The notes under the pieces: model-generated
Told to the model about the DNA's origin: nothing
The model's database searches: none
The model's input: the letters and a program-made list of their open reading frames with translations, nothing else
Made by a program: the position numbers and the translations under genes
From: Verrucomicrobiota bacterium
Lineage (GTDB): Bacteria > Verrucomicrobiota > Verrucomicrobiia > Verrucomicrobiales > Akkermansiaceae
Direction: 5' to 3'
Assembly: GCA_008932935.1 (NCBI GenBank)
Contig: WBXD01000005.1
Location: 1-39,903, forward strand
Length of the DNA: 39,903 nucleotides
Shown here: positions 9,653-19,057 of the stretch, in pieces
How the letters are laid out: the number at the start of each line of letters is the position of its first letter
Numbering within the stretch: position 1 is the stretch's first letter

Positions 9653-10642
9653 TCAGGGGGTGGCGTCAGAGTCGCTTGACTGATTGCTGCTGGAGGTGGG
9701 AGCCGCCGCGCCGGTCTCCACGGGCAGCGGGCTGAGGAGGGTTTTCAAGTCATCACTCCACTGGCGGGCACGACCGTGGGTGAGGTATCTTTCAATGTGA
9801 GCGATCATGCGCAGCGCCGCCCCGCGCTGATCGCCACTGCGGTACAAGTCGGTTTCCATCTGCCATTGCAGGTCCGGCAGTATCTCGGTGAGAAATTTCT
9901 CCTGCTCCGGCGAGTGGCCAGAGTCGGAGGTGAGCGGGCGGCCGTTAGATTTGCTCTTGGCGTGAACATCTTCATAGACGACGCCTTCCTGATGCAGGCG
10001 TTTGAACCACCCGGCCCGCAATGCCTGGATGTTTCCGCTGGTCCGATATGGTGGCAGCAACACCGAATCGTAAATTTGCGCCAGATTGAGCGGCGAAAAC
10101 GGCCATTTATCTAACTTGACCCCCGCAATATCGTAGGCGCGGGCAAACACCGTGCTGGTGACGTTCTGCCCCAGAAGCTCCCGCTGGCTAGTGAGTGTGA
10201 GCGCGTCATTAAACAATTCATCGACGATTTGCTGGCCCTGTGTTGCGAGCTTGTTCATGTCGGCCTTGTCCGAGGCCGCCTGCAGGGTCAATACCAGCCA
10301 GCACAGTTGGTGCTGCAGCGCGCGGCGCATCGTCGGGTCGTTAAGATGATCCTCTTGCTTCTTCCTCCACTCATTAAACTCAGAGGCCTTGCGATGCTTG
10401 TCGTCAAAGTCGATCTTCTTCACACATTTCAGATAAAACTCCATCACCGCCTTCTCATCGCTCATGGCGCCGCGATAGGCGGCGATGGCGCTGCGAAACC
10501 GCGCATCCACCCGCCCGGTGACCGTCCCGCGAAGTTTTTCCAAATTCTCCAGCAGCGCTTCGCGATCGGCCGGCGACAACGTATCAGCCGCCAGTTTGCT
10601 GCAAAAAACACCGAGACACAGGACGAGGAACAGCGCACGCAT
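9653..10642 (-). CDS. Hypothetical exported protein
   Basis: Long ORF with signal peptide MRALFLVLCLGVFCSKLAAD; no family recognised. Confidence 0.75.
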   Translation of the reverse strand: MRALFLVLCLGVFCSKLAADTLSPADREALLENLEKLRGTVTGRVDARFRSAIAAYRGAMSDEKAVMEFYLKCVKKIDFDDKHRKASEFNEWRKKQEDHLNDPTMRRALQHQLCWLVLTLQAASDKADMNKLATQGQQIVDELFNDALTLTSQRELLGQNVTSTVFARAYDIAGVKLDKWPFSPLNLAQIYDSVLLPPYRTSGNIQALRAGWFKRLHQEGVVYEDVHAKSKSNGRPLTSDSGHSPEQEKFLTEILPDLQWQMETDLYRSGDQRGAALRMIAHIERYLTHGRARQWSDDLKTLLSPLPVETGAAAPTSSSNQSSDSDATP

Positions 10643-10728
10643 GGCTATCTCATGGCAAATACCCGCCACCAAGCCAAGTCCGAAGCGGCAACCACGTGGA
10701 AAATTGTCCGCTTGGCCAGTGGGTATGC

Positions 10729-10803
10729 TGGTACGCGGGGAGGGGATCGAACCCCCGACCGACCGGGTGTAAACCGGTTGCTCTACCGCTGAGCTACCCG
10801 CGC
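10729..10803 (-). tRNA. tRNA-Val (anticodon TAC), CCA encoded
   Basis: Minus strand GCGCGGGTAGCTCAGCGGTAGAGCAACCGGTTTACACCCGGTCGGTCGGGGGTTCGATCCCCTCCCCGCGTACCA; full cloverleaf. Confidence 0.95.
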
Positions 10804-10898
10804 GTCGGGGCTGAAGATGACTGCGGACTGGTGGAAATCAAGCCCCGAGTGTTGCGGACTTGCGATACTACCGGCAAAATGGTTTGTTTGCCGCACGC

Positions 10899-11363
10899 AT
10901 GCACCTACGTTTATCCGATCAAGAACTCGCCACGCTGGTGGAAATGGTCAGCCTCGCGGCGAATGTGGCCTCCTGGAATCAGAAGGACACGGCCGATATG
11001 CAGGTGGCCACGTTTGAAGCGTTGGAGAGCAAAATCCTTGAGCGCGCAGGGCATGCCGGGCTCGCCGGGTGGATTGAGTTTGATGAGGAAAACCAGCGTT
11101 TCCGGGTCAAGCCGGAGGTGGAGGAGGGATTGTTTTACCACGAGTGTTACGATGAATTCCGCAACGAGAGTTTTTGGGAGGAATTGGCGGTGCGTCTGGC
11201 CGACCGCGACTTGGTCCGCGCCATCGGCATGCAGACGTGGGAGAAACTCACCGAGGAAGAGCGCCGCACCCGCACCGCCGCTTGGGAAAAGCGCTACTGG
11301 GAGGAGTTTTCCAAACATGGGGTCGATCACATCGTCGTCGTCGCCCCTGCCGGCGAAGGCTGA
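10899..11363 (+). CDS. Conserved-looking hypothetical protein, about 154 aa
   Basis: ORF from ATG 10899: MHLRLSDQELATLVEMVSLAANVASWNQKDTADMQVATFEALESKILERAGHAG...; family not recognised. Confidence 0.7.
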   Translation: MHLRLSDQELATLVEMVSLAANVASWNQKDTADMQVATFEALESKILERAGHAGLAGWIEFDEENQRFRVKPEVEEGLFYHECYDEFRNESFWEELAVRLADRDLVRAIGMQTWEKLTEEERRTRTAAWEKRYWEEFSKHGVDHIVVVAPAGEG

Positions 11364-11388
11364 GCGCCGCGCACCAACCGTGAACATC

Positions 11389-12294
11389 ATGCTGCCCCTA
11401 ACCCGCCGCGAATTTACCAAGCAGTCGCTGACCGCCTTGCCCGCCGCGGGCTTGCTGGCCATCGTGACCCGACTCGCCGCCGCCGAGGCACCAGCCAAAC
11501 CGAACTCAAAATTTGCGGGTGTGCAAATTGGCCTCAATGTTCCCTACAGTTTGGGCAATGCGCAGATGAGCGGCGACGAGATCCTCCGAACCTGCGTCGC
11601 TCTCGGGCTCAGCGGCGTCGAGTTGCGAACCCAGCCGGTGGAGGCGTTTCTCGGCGCGCCCGCCGCCGCCGGCCAGCTCGCCCAATGGCGCCAAACCATC
11701 TCCATGGAGCGGGTGCAGGAATTTCGTCAGAAATACGAGTCGGCGGGCGTGCTCATCGAGATCGTGAAGGTGGACGGTCTGTTCAAGATGACGGATGGGG
11801 AACTGGATTATGTTTTTGCGCTGACCAAGGCGCTCGGTGGCCGGGCGCTATCCGCGGAGATATCGCTCCAGGAGGAGCAACTCAAACGCATCGGCAGCTT
11901 TGCTGACAAGCACCAGATGCGCGTCGGCTATCATGGCCACGCCAGCACCTCGCCCGCACATTGGGAAAAAGCTTTTGCCCTAGCAAAGTTCAATGGTGCA
12001 AACGTGGATCTCGGGCATTTCGTCGCCGGCAACAATGTGTCCCCCGTGGGTTTCATCAAGCAGCACCACGCGCGCATCACTCATGTGCATCTGAAAGACC
12101 GGAAGTATCATGATGGGCCGAACACGCCCTTTGGCGAGGGGGACACCCCCATCGCGGAGGTGCTGCATCTGATCCGCGACCACCAATGGAATATCCAGGC
12201 CACCATCGAATTTGAGTACCGCGTGCCCACCGGTTCCACCCGCATGGCGGAACTGGCCCGAGCCCTGAAGTTCTGCCGCGACGCCCTAGTGTAA
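11389..12294 (+). CDS. Sugar phosphate isomerase/epimerase-like TIM-barrel protein, exported
   Basis: 'TRREFTKQSLTALPAAGLLAIV' signal; 'VGYHGHASTSPAHWEKAFALAKFNGANVDLGHFVAGNNVSPVGFIKQHHARITHVHLKDRKYHDGPNTPFGEGDTPIAEVL'. Confidence 0.9.
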   Translation: MLPLTRREFTKQSLTALPAAGLLAIVTRLAAAEAPAKPNSKFAGVQIGLNVPYSLGNAQMSGDEILRTCVALGLSGVELRTQPVEAFLGAPAAAGQLAQWRQTISMERVQEFRQKYESAGVLIEIVKVDGLFKMTDGELDYVFALTKALGGRALSAEISLQEEQLKRIGSFADKHQMRVGYHGHASTSPAHWEKAFALAKFNGANVDLGHFVAGNNVSPVGFIKQHHARITHVHLKDRKYHDGPNTPFGEGDTPIAEVLHLIRDHQWNIQATIEFEYRVPTGSTRMAELARALKFCRDALV

Positions 12295-12369
12295 GCAGAT
12301 TCATCCGGTGACAGTGAGCCCGGGACCGGGCGAGCCTTCCACCCGCGCCATAAACTCTGACCCCGTGCC

Positions 12370-13407
12370 TCACGGCTCGGCTGAGTGCCCATCGCGCTGG
12401 CCGAGTTGCTCCAACGCCCATGCGGCGTGCTCGGCAATGAGGGGATGCGGATCCTCCGCGGCAAGCCGCAGGGCTGGCAGATCGTCGCCGCAACCGCTAT
12501 TGCCTAGGGCCACACACACGTTGCGCAGGAAGCGCGGACGCTTGAGCCGCGCGATGGGCGAACCGGCAAAAAGCCGCCGGAACCCGGTATCATCCAACGC
12601 CAGAAAATCCCGCAAGCGATGGCTGAAAATTTCCTCCCGCGCCTTGAATTGCAGCTCGGCGGACGCTTGTGCGAAACGGTTCCACGGGCAGGCATCCAGG
12701 CAGTCGTCGCAGCCATAGATCCGGTCGCCCATCGCCCGGCGATATTCTTCCGGGATGGGCCCCTTGTGCTCGATGCTCAGATAAGCGAGGCAGCGGCGCG
12801 CATCGACGCGGTGGGGCGCGGTGATCGCCTGGGTCGGGCAAGCCGTGATGCAACGGGTGCAACTGCCGCAGTGATCGCTGAGGGGCGCATCGGGCGGCAA
12901 CTCGAGGGTGGTCAATATTTCTGCTAGAAAAAACCAGGTGCCCAGCCGGCGGTGGATTTGCAGGGTGGATTTGCCGTTCCAGCCGAGGCCTGCGGCACTC
13001 GCGAAATCTCGTTCGAGCACGGGTCCGGTGTCCACGTATCCCCGCTGCACCCCGCCGCGGGCCTGCAGCGCGGTATCCACAGCCGCGAGCTTGGTTTCAA
13101 TCAGCGCGTGATAGTCGTCGTTCCAAGCATAGCGTGCGATGCGGTAGCCGCCGGGGGAGGTGGCCGGAAACGGGCTACTACCTGAATAGTAATTCAAGGC
13201 GAGGCAGATAATCGAGCGGCAACCTGGCAGCACTTCGCGCGGATCGCAGCGCCGCTCCGGGGTGCGGGCCAGCCAAGCCATATCGCCGTTGCAGCCATCG
13301 GAGAGCCACTGCTGGAAGGTATCGGCGTGCGCGGCGCGGGTGGCGCGGGCGATGCGGCAGTCGTCGAAGCCGAGGCTAGCGGCGAGGGCTTTCAGGGATT
13401 CTGGCAT
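12370..13407 (-). CDS. queG: Epoxyqueuosine reductase
   Basis: 'CGSCTRCITACPTQAITAPHRVDARRCLAYLSIEHKGPIPEEYRRAMGDRIYGCDDCLDACPWNRFAQ' (two 4Fe-4S motifs), C-terminal HEAT-like segment. Confidence 0.95.
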   Translation of the reverse strand: MPESLKALAASLGFDDCRIARATRAAHADTFQQWLSDGCNGDMAWLARTPERRCDPREVLPGCRSIICLALNYYSGSSPFPATSPGGYRIARYAWNDDYHALIETKLAAVDTALQARGGVQRGYVDTGPVLERDFASAAGLGWNGKSTLQIHRRLGTWFFLAEILTTLELPPDAPLSDHCGSCTRCITACPTQAITAPHRVDARRCLAYLSIEHKGPIPEEYRRAMGDRIYGCDDCLDACPWNRFAQASAELQFKAREEIFSHRLRDFLALDDTGFRRLFAGSPIARLKRPRFLRNVCVALGNSGCGDDLPALRLAAEDPHPLIAEHAAWALEQLGQRDGHSAEP

Positions 13408-13964
13408 AGGGGGTGGCGGTGGCCAGTGAAGAAATAGCGGGCGCTTTCGAGGATGCCGGTGGCAATTTCGCGGCTGCTCAGTCCGGCTGTATCGACGCTG
13501 AGGTGGGCGCATTGGCGATACCATGGTTCGCGCTGGGAGAGCAAGTCGCTGATGCGCGTGAGCGGATCTTCGGCGTGGAGCAAGGGCCGCTCATGGCTGT
13601 TGCGGGTGCGATTGACAATGACCTCCGGCGGCGCACACAACCACACTACGTAGCCGAGATGCGGCAAGGCGGCGCGGTTTTCCGGCCGGATGACCACCCC
13701 GCCGCCGGTGGCTATAATCTGCGCGGGTTGCTGCTCACCCGCCAACTCCCCCAGCAAGCCGCTTTCCATATCGCGGAAAACCCCCTCGCCGTCCTCCTCG
13801 AAAATCCGGCTGATCGGCTTGCCGGCGCGCTGCTCGATGATGGCGTCCATATCGACGAGCGGATAGCCCAGCAAGCGACGCAATTCGCGGCTGATAGTGG
13901 ATTTGCCACAGCCCATGAAACCGATGAGGACGATGTTGTTGGGGAGGGGTGCAGGCGCTTGCAT
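13392..13964 (-). CDS. aroK: Shikimate kinase
   Basis: 'NIVLIGFMGCGKSTISRELRRLLGYPLVDMDAIIEQRAGKPISRIFEEDGEGVFRDMES', 'ATGGGVV'. Confidence 0.94.
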   Translation of the reverse strand: MQAPAPLPNNIVLIGFMGCGKSTISRELRRLLGYPLVDMDAIIEQRAGKPISRIFEEDGEGVFRDMESGLLGELAGEQQPAQIIATGGGVVIRPENRAALPHLGYVVWLCAPPEVIVNRTRNSHERPLLHAEDPLTRISDLLSQREPWYRQCAHLSVDTAGLSSREIATGILESARYFFTGHRHPLCQNP

Positions 13965-14039
13965 GGCGCGAGGATAACCCTAGACCGAAAAATAGAAACC
14001 ACCGACTTCGGCGTTCGAGTTGGCTGGCCAGCGGGACAC

Positions 14040-14134
14040 GACACAAGACACAAGACACAAGACACAAGACACAAGACACAAGACACAAGACACAAGACAC
14101 AAGACACAAGACACAAGACACAAGACACAAGACA
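14040..14134. repeat. Heptamer tandem array (GACACAA)13 plus partial unit
   Basis: 13 perfect 7-bp units 14040-14130 plus GACA; followed by inverted-sense words tcttgccgtctggcgtcttgcgtct (14159-14183). Confidence 0.98.
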
Positions 14135-14194
14135 GCGCTCCCCTCGCCTCTTTTCTAGTCTTGCCGTCTGGCGTCTTGCGTCTACCCTCGCGGG

Positions 14195-15226
14195 GTGCCC
14201 GAGACCCGTATTATACAAGTAGTAGATGATGACATGCAAGACGCCCTGCGCGAGGCCTGCGCCTTGCTCCAGCAGGGGGAAATTGTCGCCCTGCCCACCG
14301 AAACCGTCTATGGCTTGGCTGCCGACGCGTTCAACCCGGAGGCCGTAGCCAAGGTATTTGCCGCCAAGCAGCGGCCGTCGTTCGACCCGCTCATCGTCCA
14401 CATCGCCGCCCGCGGCGACCTGCCAAGCGTCGCCATCGTGCCCGACGACATCGCCGCCACGGTGAGCCAACTCATCGGCAAATTTTGGCCTGGTCCGCTC
14501 ACCTTGGTGCTGCCGCGCCACCCCGACGTACCCGATCTGGTGACCAGCGGACTGCCCACGGTGGCGGTGCGGCAGAGCGCGCATCCGGTGTTTCGGGCGA
14601 TCAACAAAGCCTTGGGCCGCCCGCTGGCCGCGCCCAGCGCCAACCGGTTCGGCCGCATTTCCCCCACCTCTGCCTCCGCCGTCATCAAGGAACTCGACGG
14701 GCGCATCCCCCTCGTCGTCGATGCCGGCGCTTGTAGCGAGGGCATCGAAAGCACCATCATCTCCATCGAAAACCGCGCCGGCAAAAAACCCATCTTGCAC
14801 CTGCATCGCGCCGGCCCCATCACCAAGGAGCAACTCCAAGAGTTTGGCAGAGTAGAAAAAGTCCGCGACCCCGTCGGCCTGCCACCCCAGACACCCGGCC
14901 AACTGCCCAGTCATTACGCGCCGACAACCCCGCTCATTTTACTGCAGGACCCCGCGGATTTCCAAGCAGAGGACGGCAAACGCTACGGCCTGCTCAGCTA
15001 CACTGGTGCCGATGACGGCCCGTTCGTCGGCCTCCACGACTGGGAATGCATCGAGTCGCTGAGCCCCGGCAGCGGCAAGCTCGCCGAGGCGGCCATCCGC
15101 CTGTTCTTCGTCCTGCGCCGCCTCGACGAGGCCGGCCTCGATGCCATCATCGCCGAACCCGTCAGCGAAACCGGCCTCGGCGTCGCCATCATGGATCGCC
15201 TGCGCCGCGCCGCCGGCGCTCATTAA
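14195..15226 (+). CDS. sua5: L-threonylcarbamoyladenylate synthase, Sua5 type
   Basis: 'GEIVALPTETVYGLAADAFNPEAVAKVFAAKQRPSFDPLIVHI', 'KFWPGPLTLVLPR', 'LAAPSANRFGRISPTSA', C-terminal 'PGQLPSHYAPTTPL'. GTG start at 14195; alternative ATG at 14234. Confidence 0.95.
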   Translation: MPETRIIQVVDDDMQDALREACALLQQGEIVALPTETVYGLAADAFNPEAVAKVFAAKQRPSFDPLIVHIAARGDLPSVAIVPDDIAATVSQLIGKFWPGPLTLVLPRHPDVPDLVTSGLPTVAVRQSAHPVFRAINKALGRPLAAPSANRFGRISPTSASAVIKELDGRIPLVVDAGACSEGIESTIISIENRAGKKPILHLHRAGPITKEQLQEFGRVEKVRDPVGLPPQTPGQLPSHYAPTTPLILLQDPADFQAEDGKRYGLLSYTGADDGPFVGLHDWECIESLSPGSGKLAEAAIRLFFVLRRLDEAGLDAIIAEPVSETGLGVAIMDRLRRAAGAH

Positions 15227-15232
15227 CCTAAC

Positions 15233-15363
15233 GAGGCTGCGCCTCAGACCCAACAAGACCCAACAAGACCCAAGACCCAAGACCCAAGACCCAAGATAGG
15301 ATAAGAGAGCGCAGCGCTTGTACATCTGCTCTTCTCTTGGGTCTTGCCGTCTTGAGTTTTTTT
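15233..15363 (+). terminator. AAGACCC-repeat hairpin followed by T7 (terminator-like) downstream of sua5
   Basis: AAGACCCAAGA (15286-15296) pairs perfectly with TCTTGGGTCTT (15335-15345); T-run 15357-15363. Confidence 0.6.
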
Positions 15364-15429
15364 AGCGTCTTTGCGGTGAGATTTTTGGCGGTTATTGCCC
15401 TTGGCACACCCGAGCACGCCGGGTCCTGG

Positions 15430-16344
15430 TTAGATCGCGGTGGTTTTGCATCTTCTCAGACGGCTCAGAATCCACGGATGAAGGAGATTGGCGGTGACGA
15501 TGGTGAGGCAGCCGGCATAAAATCCCGGATGGAGATCACGGTGTTCGCCAAATATCACGGCAGCGGCCAAGATGCCGTAAATCGGTTCGCAGTTCATCGC
15601 CAGATTGCCAGTGTAGGCGCTGAGGTGACGCAGCAGGTGAATGTGATAGGCATGCGCAAACACCGTACACACCCAGGCTAGCAACAACAGCCAGAGCCAG
15701 TCCCAACCGTGCCAATCCAGCAACGCTGCATACGCCCCGGCCCCGTCGCTCCAGTGCAGACCGAGCAAACAAACGGCACAGGCGCCGGCCATTTCCCACA
15801 CGACCATCACCAGCGGATCCTGCCGCCGCTGGCGCACCATGTGCTGGTTCAATACCGGAAACACCGCCGCCAGCAGTGCGCCAAGCAGCGCCACCCCCAG
15901 ACCTAACAAACTATCCGATTCGAAACCCGCTACCAGCACGATGCCAAGGACCACCAGCAGACCGAGCCCGACTTCCAGCGGGCGCACCCGCCGCCGTTCC
16001 ATGAGCGGTTCGGTAAAGGCGGTAAAAAATGAGATAGTGGCCATGCCGGCGAGGCAAATGGAGATATTGGCGAGCTTGATCGCGCCGAAAAAGCACATCC
16101 AGTGCAGGCCCACGATGCTGCCGATGCCCAGCAGCGCCGCCGCGCTGCGCCACGGCAACCACAACTTGCGCCGCAACACCACGGCCACGACCAGCCCTGC
16201 CCCCAGCGACGCGAGCAAAGTGCGCCAGACGACCAAGCCGGTGGCCGAAAGCGTGATGAGCCGTCCAAACACCGCGGTGGTGGCGAGTAACGCGACGAGC
16301 AGGTGCAGTTTCAGATAGAGGTGGCGCGGTGTGGGCGAACTCAC
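15430..16344 (-). CDS. DMT/EamA family transporter
   Basis: About 10 hydrophobic segments; 'ALVVWRTLLASLGAG'-type EamA pattern; GTG start overlapping the lysA stop (GTGA). Confidence 0.87.
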   Translation of the reverse strand: MSSPTPRHLYLKLHLLVALLATTAVFGRLITLSATGLVVWRTLLASLGAGLVVAVVLRRKLWLPWRSAAALLGIGSIVGLHWMCFFGAIKLANISICLAGMATISFFTAFTEPLMERRRVRPLEVGLGLLVVLGIVLVAGFESDSLLGLGVALLGALLAAVFPVLNQHMVRQRRQDPLVMVVWEMAGACAVCLLGLHWSDGAGAYAALLDWHGWDWLWLLLLAWVCTVFAHAYHIHLLRHLSAYTGNLAMNCEPIYGILAAAVIFGEHRDLHPGFYAGCLTIVTANLLHPWILSRLRRCKTTAI

Positions 16345-17630
16345 AGTTCGCCCTCGATCAGGGCAGCGAGATCCTGACGCTGCCTGACAATTCTGGCGCT
16401 GCCACCCTCCACCAGCACCTCGGCGGGCAAGGGCCGCGAATTGTAGTTGGAGGCCATCGCAAAGCCATAGGCCCCAGCCGACATCAGCGCCACGCACTCG
16501 CCCGGCTGGAAGTCGGGCAGCGACCGGTCCTGACAGAAAAAGTCACCGCTTTCGCAAATCGGGCCCACCACATCCACCAGCACCCGCGCATCACTGGGCG
16601 GCTCGACGAGCGGCACAATCTCATGATGCCCCTCGTAAAGCGCCGGCCGGATCAGGTCGTTCATGCCGGCATCGACAATCTTGAATGTCTTGGCCGAACC
16701 TTTTTTCTCATATAGGCAACGGGTGAGCAACACCCCAGCGTTGCCGACAATGTAGCGGCCCGGCTCTAACAAAATCTTGAGTCCCAGATCCTTGAGTCGC
16801 GGCACCAGCGCCTTACCATAGCTCTCGATGGTCAGCGGCACGGCGGCGGCCTCTCGCTGTTGCCACCACTCGGGCGTGCCGGAGGCCAGCGAATCTTCAT
16901 AGACGATGCCGATGCCCCCGCCGATGGACCAAAACTCAATGCCGTGGCGTTCTTTGAGCAGGCGCACCAGTGGAGTGACTTTTTCCACCGCCTCGATGAA
17001 CGGCGCGATCGAGGTGAGCTGGGAGCCGATATGCATTTGCAGGCCGCGCAATTGAATGTGAGGCAGTTCCTTGGACGCGCGTTCGTAGAGGTCGACAATC
17101 GCCTCAAAGTCCACGCCGAACTTGTTCTCAGACTTGCCGGTGGAAATATATTTGTGCGTCTTGGCATCGATGTTGGGGTTGACGCGCACGGCGGCCGGGG
17201 CGATCAAGCCGAGCTCGCCAGCGACCTGGTTGAGGTAGCGTAACTCCCCTTCGCTCTCGACATTGAACGAGTAAATCCCCTGCTCAAGCGCGTAGGTGAT
17301 TTCGGCGCGGGTCTTGCCCACTCCCGCAAACGTGCAATGCGCCGGATCGCCCCCGGCCTTGAGCACCCGGAATAACTCGCCGCCGGACACAATATCAAAA
17401 CCAGCCCCTTGCGCGGCGAGCAAGCGCAGCACCGAAAGATTGGAGTTGGCCTTCACCGCGTAGGCGATGGCATGCGGCACTCCGCTGAGTGCCTCATCCA
17501 GCCGGCGAAAATGCCCGGTGATCGTGGCGCTAGAATAAACGTAGAGCGGCGTGCCGTAGGTGGCGGCTAATTCGTTCAAATCAACTTCTTCGCAGTGAAG
17601 CAAACCCTGCTTGTAGGAAAATCCGTGCAT
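16341..17630 (-). CDS. lysA: Diaminopimelate decarboxylase
   Basis: 'YGTPLYVYSSATI', 'AYAVKANSNLSVLRLLAAQGAGFDIVSGGEL', 'VDVVGPICESGDFFCQDRSLPDFQPGECVALMSAGAYGFAMASNYNSRPLPAEVLV'. Confidence 0.96.
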   Translation of the reverse strand: MHGFSYKQGLLHCEEVDLNELAATYGTPLYVYSSATITGHFRRLDEALSGVPHAIAYAVKANSNLSVLRLLAAQGAGFDIVSGGELFRVLKAGGDPAHCTFAGVGKTRAEITYALEQGIYSFNVESEGELRYLNQVAGELGLIAPAAVRVNPNIDAKTHKYISTGKSENKFGVDFEAIVDLYERASKELPHIQLRGLQMHIGSQLTSIAPFIEAVEKVTPLVRLLKERHGIEFWSIGGGIGIVYEDSLASGTPEWWQQREAAAVPLTIESYGKALVPRLKDLGLKILLEPGRYIVGNAGVLLTRCLYEKKGSAKTFKIVDAGMNDLIRPALYEGHHEIVPLVEPPSDARVLVDVVGPICESGDFFCQDRSLPDFQPGECVALMSAGAYGFAMASNYNSRPLPAEVLVEGGSARIVRQRQDLAALIEGEL

Positions 17631-17792
17631 TGCCCCACCGACATACCCGCCGGATGCGCCGCGGTAAAGTCCGAAAATGTCCAGCCCCGCATTCGTCAAT
17701 CGAAAGCGATGGCAGCGGCTGGACGAAGCGTTGCCGGTTCAGCCAATCGCCCTGCGCAATCGGCAGCCCCGCGGGCCATGCGCGACTATTGC

Positions 17793-18113
17793 CTACTCCC
17801 CCGGCTTGCCCGACGGCTTGGGCTTGGCTGCGCTGGGCGGGGTGACAATGACCGTGCCGGCCGCTGCGTCGGTTTTGGACGGTGCCGGATGGGTCGCGCT
17901 ATATTCGGTATCCCGGGGCATCACCAGCAAATCACCCGTTCGAAAACCATCTTCATCGGGTGGCTTGGGCGGCGCTTCGGGAGTGACGGCAGCGGGGGGC
18001 GGCTCCACCGCGGTGGGCGGCGGCGCGGCGACGTGCGCCTTGTTGAACGCAGCGCAGCCGACCAGCGAGCAAGCACAGGCCAAGGCGGCAATAGTTGAGG
18101 ACTGAATCATCAT
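17793..18113 (-). CDS. Small proline-rich putative lipoprotein
   Basis: MMIQSSTIAALACACSLVGCAAFNKAHVAAPPP...; lipobox LVGC. Confidence 0.65.
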   Translation of the reverse strand: MMIQSSTIAALACACSLVGCAAFNKAHVAAPPPTAVEPPPAAVTPEAPPKPPDEDGFRTGDLLVMPRDTEYSATHPAPSKTDAAAGTVIVTPPSAAKPKPSGKPGE

Positions 18114-18333
18114 GGTGGCGGCACGCACTCGATCATGGGTTTGGCACAAAATGCGCTGACACGGCGCAACAAAGCGTTTCACGCCCGCACCTGCAAGGCA
18201 GAATCGCGCTGCAGCGGCATTCTCAATCCGCGACCATGGAAAAAATCCCCCACGCGGCACCAGCAGCGAAAATTGGCGGTCGTCCCCTCCCCTCTTGGCT
18301 TGCGTGTTGGAGTGTTCGCTCCCATCTTGCGCC

Positions 18334-19014
18334 GTGGCCGCACCTTTCACCCTCGTTTTGGAAACCTCCACCCCGCAGGCATCCCTCGTCCTCGCCGGAG
18401 CTCTCGATGGCTTGACGCAACGCGAGTTTGCCAGCGACCGCAGCCACCACGCAAGTTTGTTCGCTCCCCTCGGCGAGTTGCTGCAAGCCGCCGCCGACGG
18501 ACGCCTGGAACGTGTGCTGGTGGGCAGTGGCCCGGGCAGTTACAGCGGCACCAGGGTGGGTATTGCCGCCGCCCAAGGCGTGGCGCTGGCCCGCGAATGC
18601 CCGACCGTGGCGCTGCCCTCGATTTTGGCCTTGCCCGCTGCGGCAAGCGCCGCCGGCTGCTTGGTCATCGGTGATGCACGGCGCGGCGGGTATTGGGTTG
18701 CGCAGATCACCGCTTGTCAGATGGAGGTGGGCCCGCAGCTAACAGATGCCGCTGGCCTGGCGGTGGCGGTGGCCGCGGCCGTGGAGTTAGGGCAAGCGGT
18801 GGTGAGTTTTGAAGCAGCGGAGCGGTTTCCCTTGCCGACGCATTTGGCGGCGGAGGTTGCGCAGGAGTTCCCCACTGCGGCGCGACTCTGGCAGGCCTGG
18901 GGCCTAGCCTCCGAGGCGACGCGTGCAGCGTGGGCCGCAGCACTGCCCCAGCCAATCTACCTCAAGCCACCACACATTACTCCGGCTAAACGGCCGTGGC
19001 TGGTGCCGGCGTGA
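18334..19014 (+). CDS. tsaB: tRNA threonylcarbamoyladenosine biosynthesis protein TsaB
   Basis: 'FTLVLETSTPQASLVL', 'VLVGSGPGSYSGTRVGIAAAQGVAL'. Confidence 0.88.
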   Translation: MAAPFTLVLETSTPQASLVLAGALDGLTQREFASDRSHHASLFAPLGELLQAAADGRLERVLVGSGPGSYSGTRVGIAAAQGVALARECPTVALPSILALPAAASAAGCLVIGDARRGGYWVAQITACQMEVGPQLTDAAGLAVAVAAAVELGQAVVSFEAAERFPLPTHLAAEVAQEFPTAARLWQAWGLASEATRAAWAAALPQPIYLKPPHITPAKRPWLVPA

Positions 19015-19057
19015 TTGGGCGACTCGCGGCGTGGGCGCTAGGCCAAGCGCCTGGCTG

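Noticed and set aside
10696-11388. N-terminal extension of the 532-aa ORF 10696-12294
   Set aside because: It reads through the tRNA-Val gene (antisense) and the 10899-11363 ORF; the TIM-barrel protein starts at 11389 with a signal sequence.
14040-14134. Possible CRISPR array
   Set aside because: Repeat unit is 7 bp with no spacers and no cas genes nearby; it is a simple tandem repeat.
13712-14914. 400-aa minus-strand ORF with (CLVSCVL)n
   Set aside because: Produced by reading through the heptamer array; overlaps aroK and sua5, which have clear homology.
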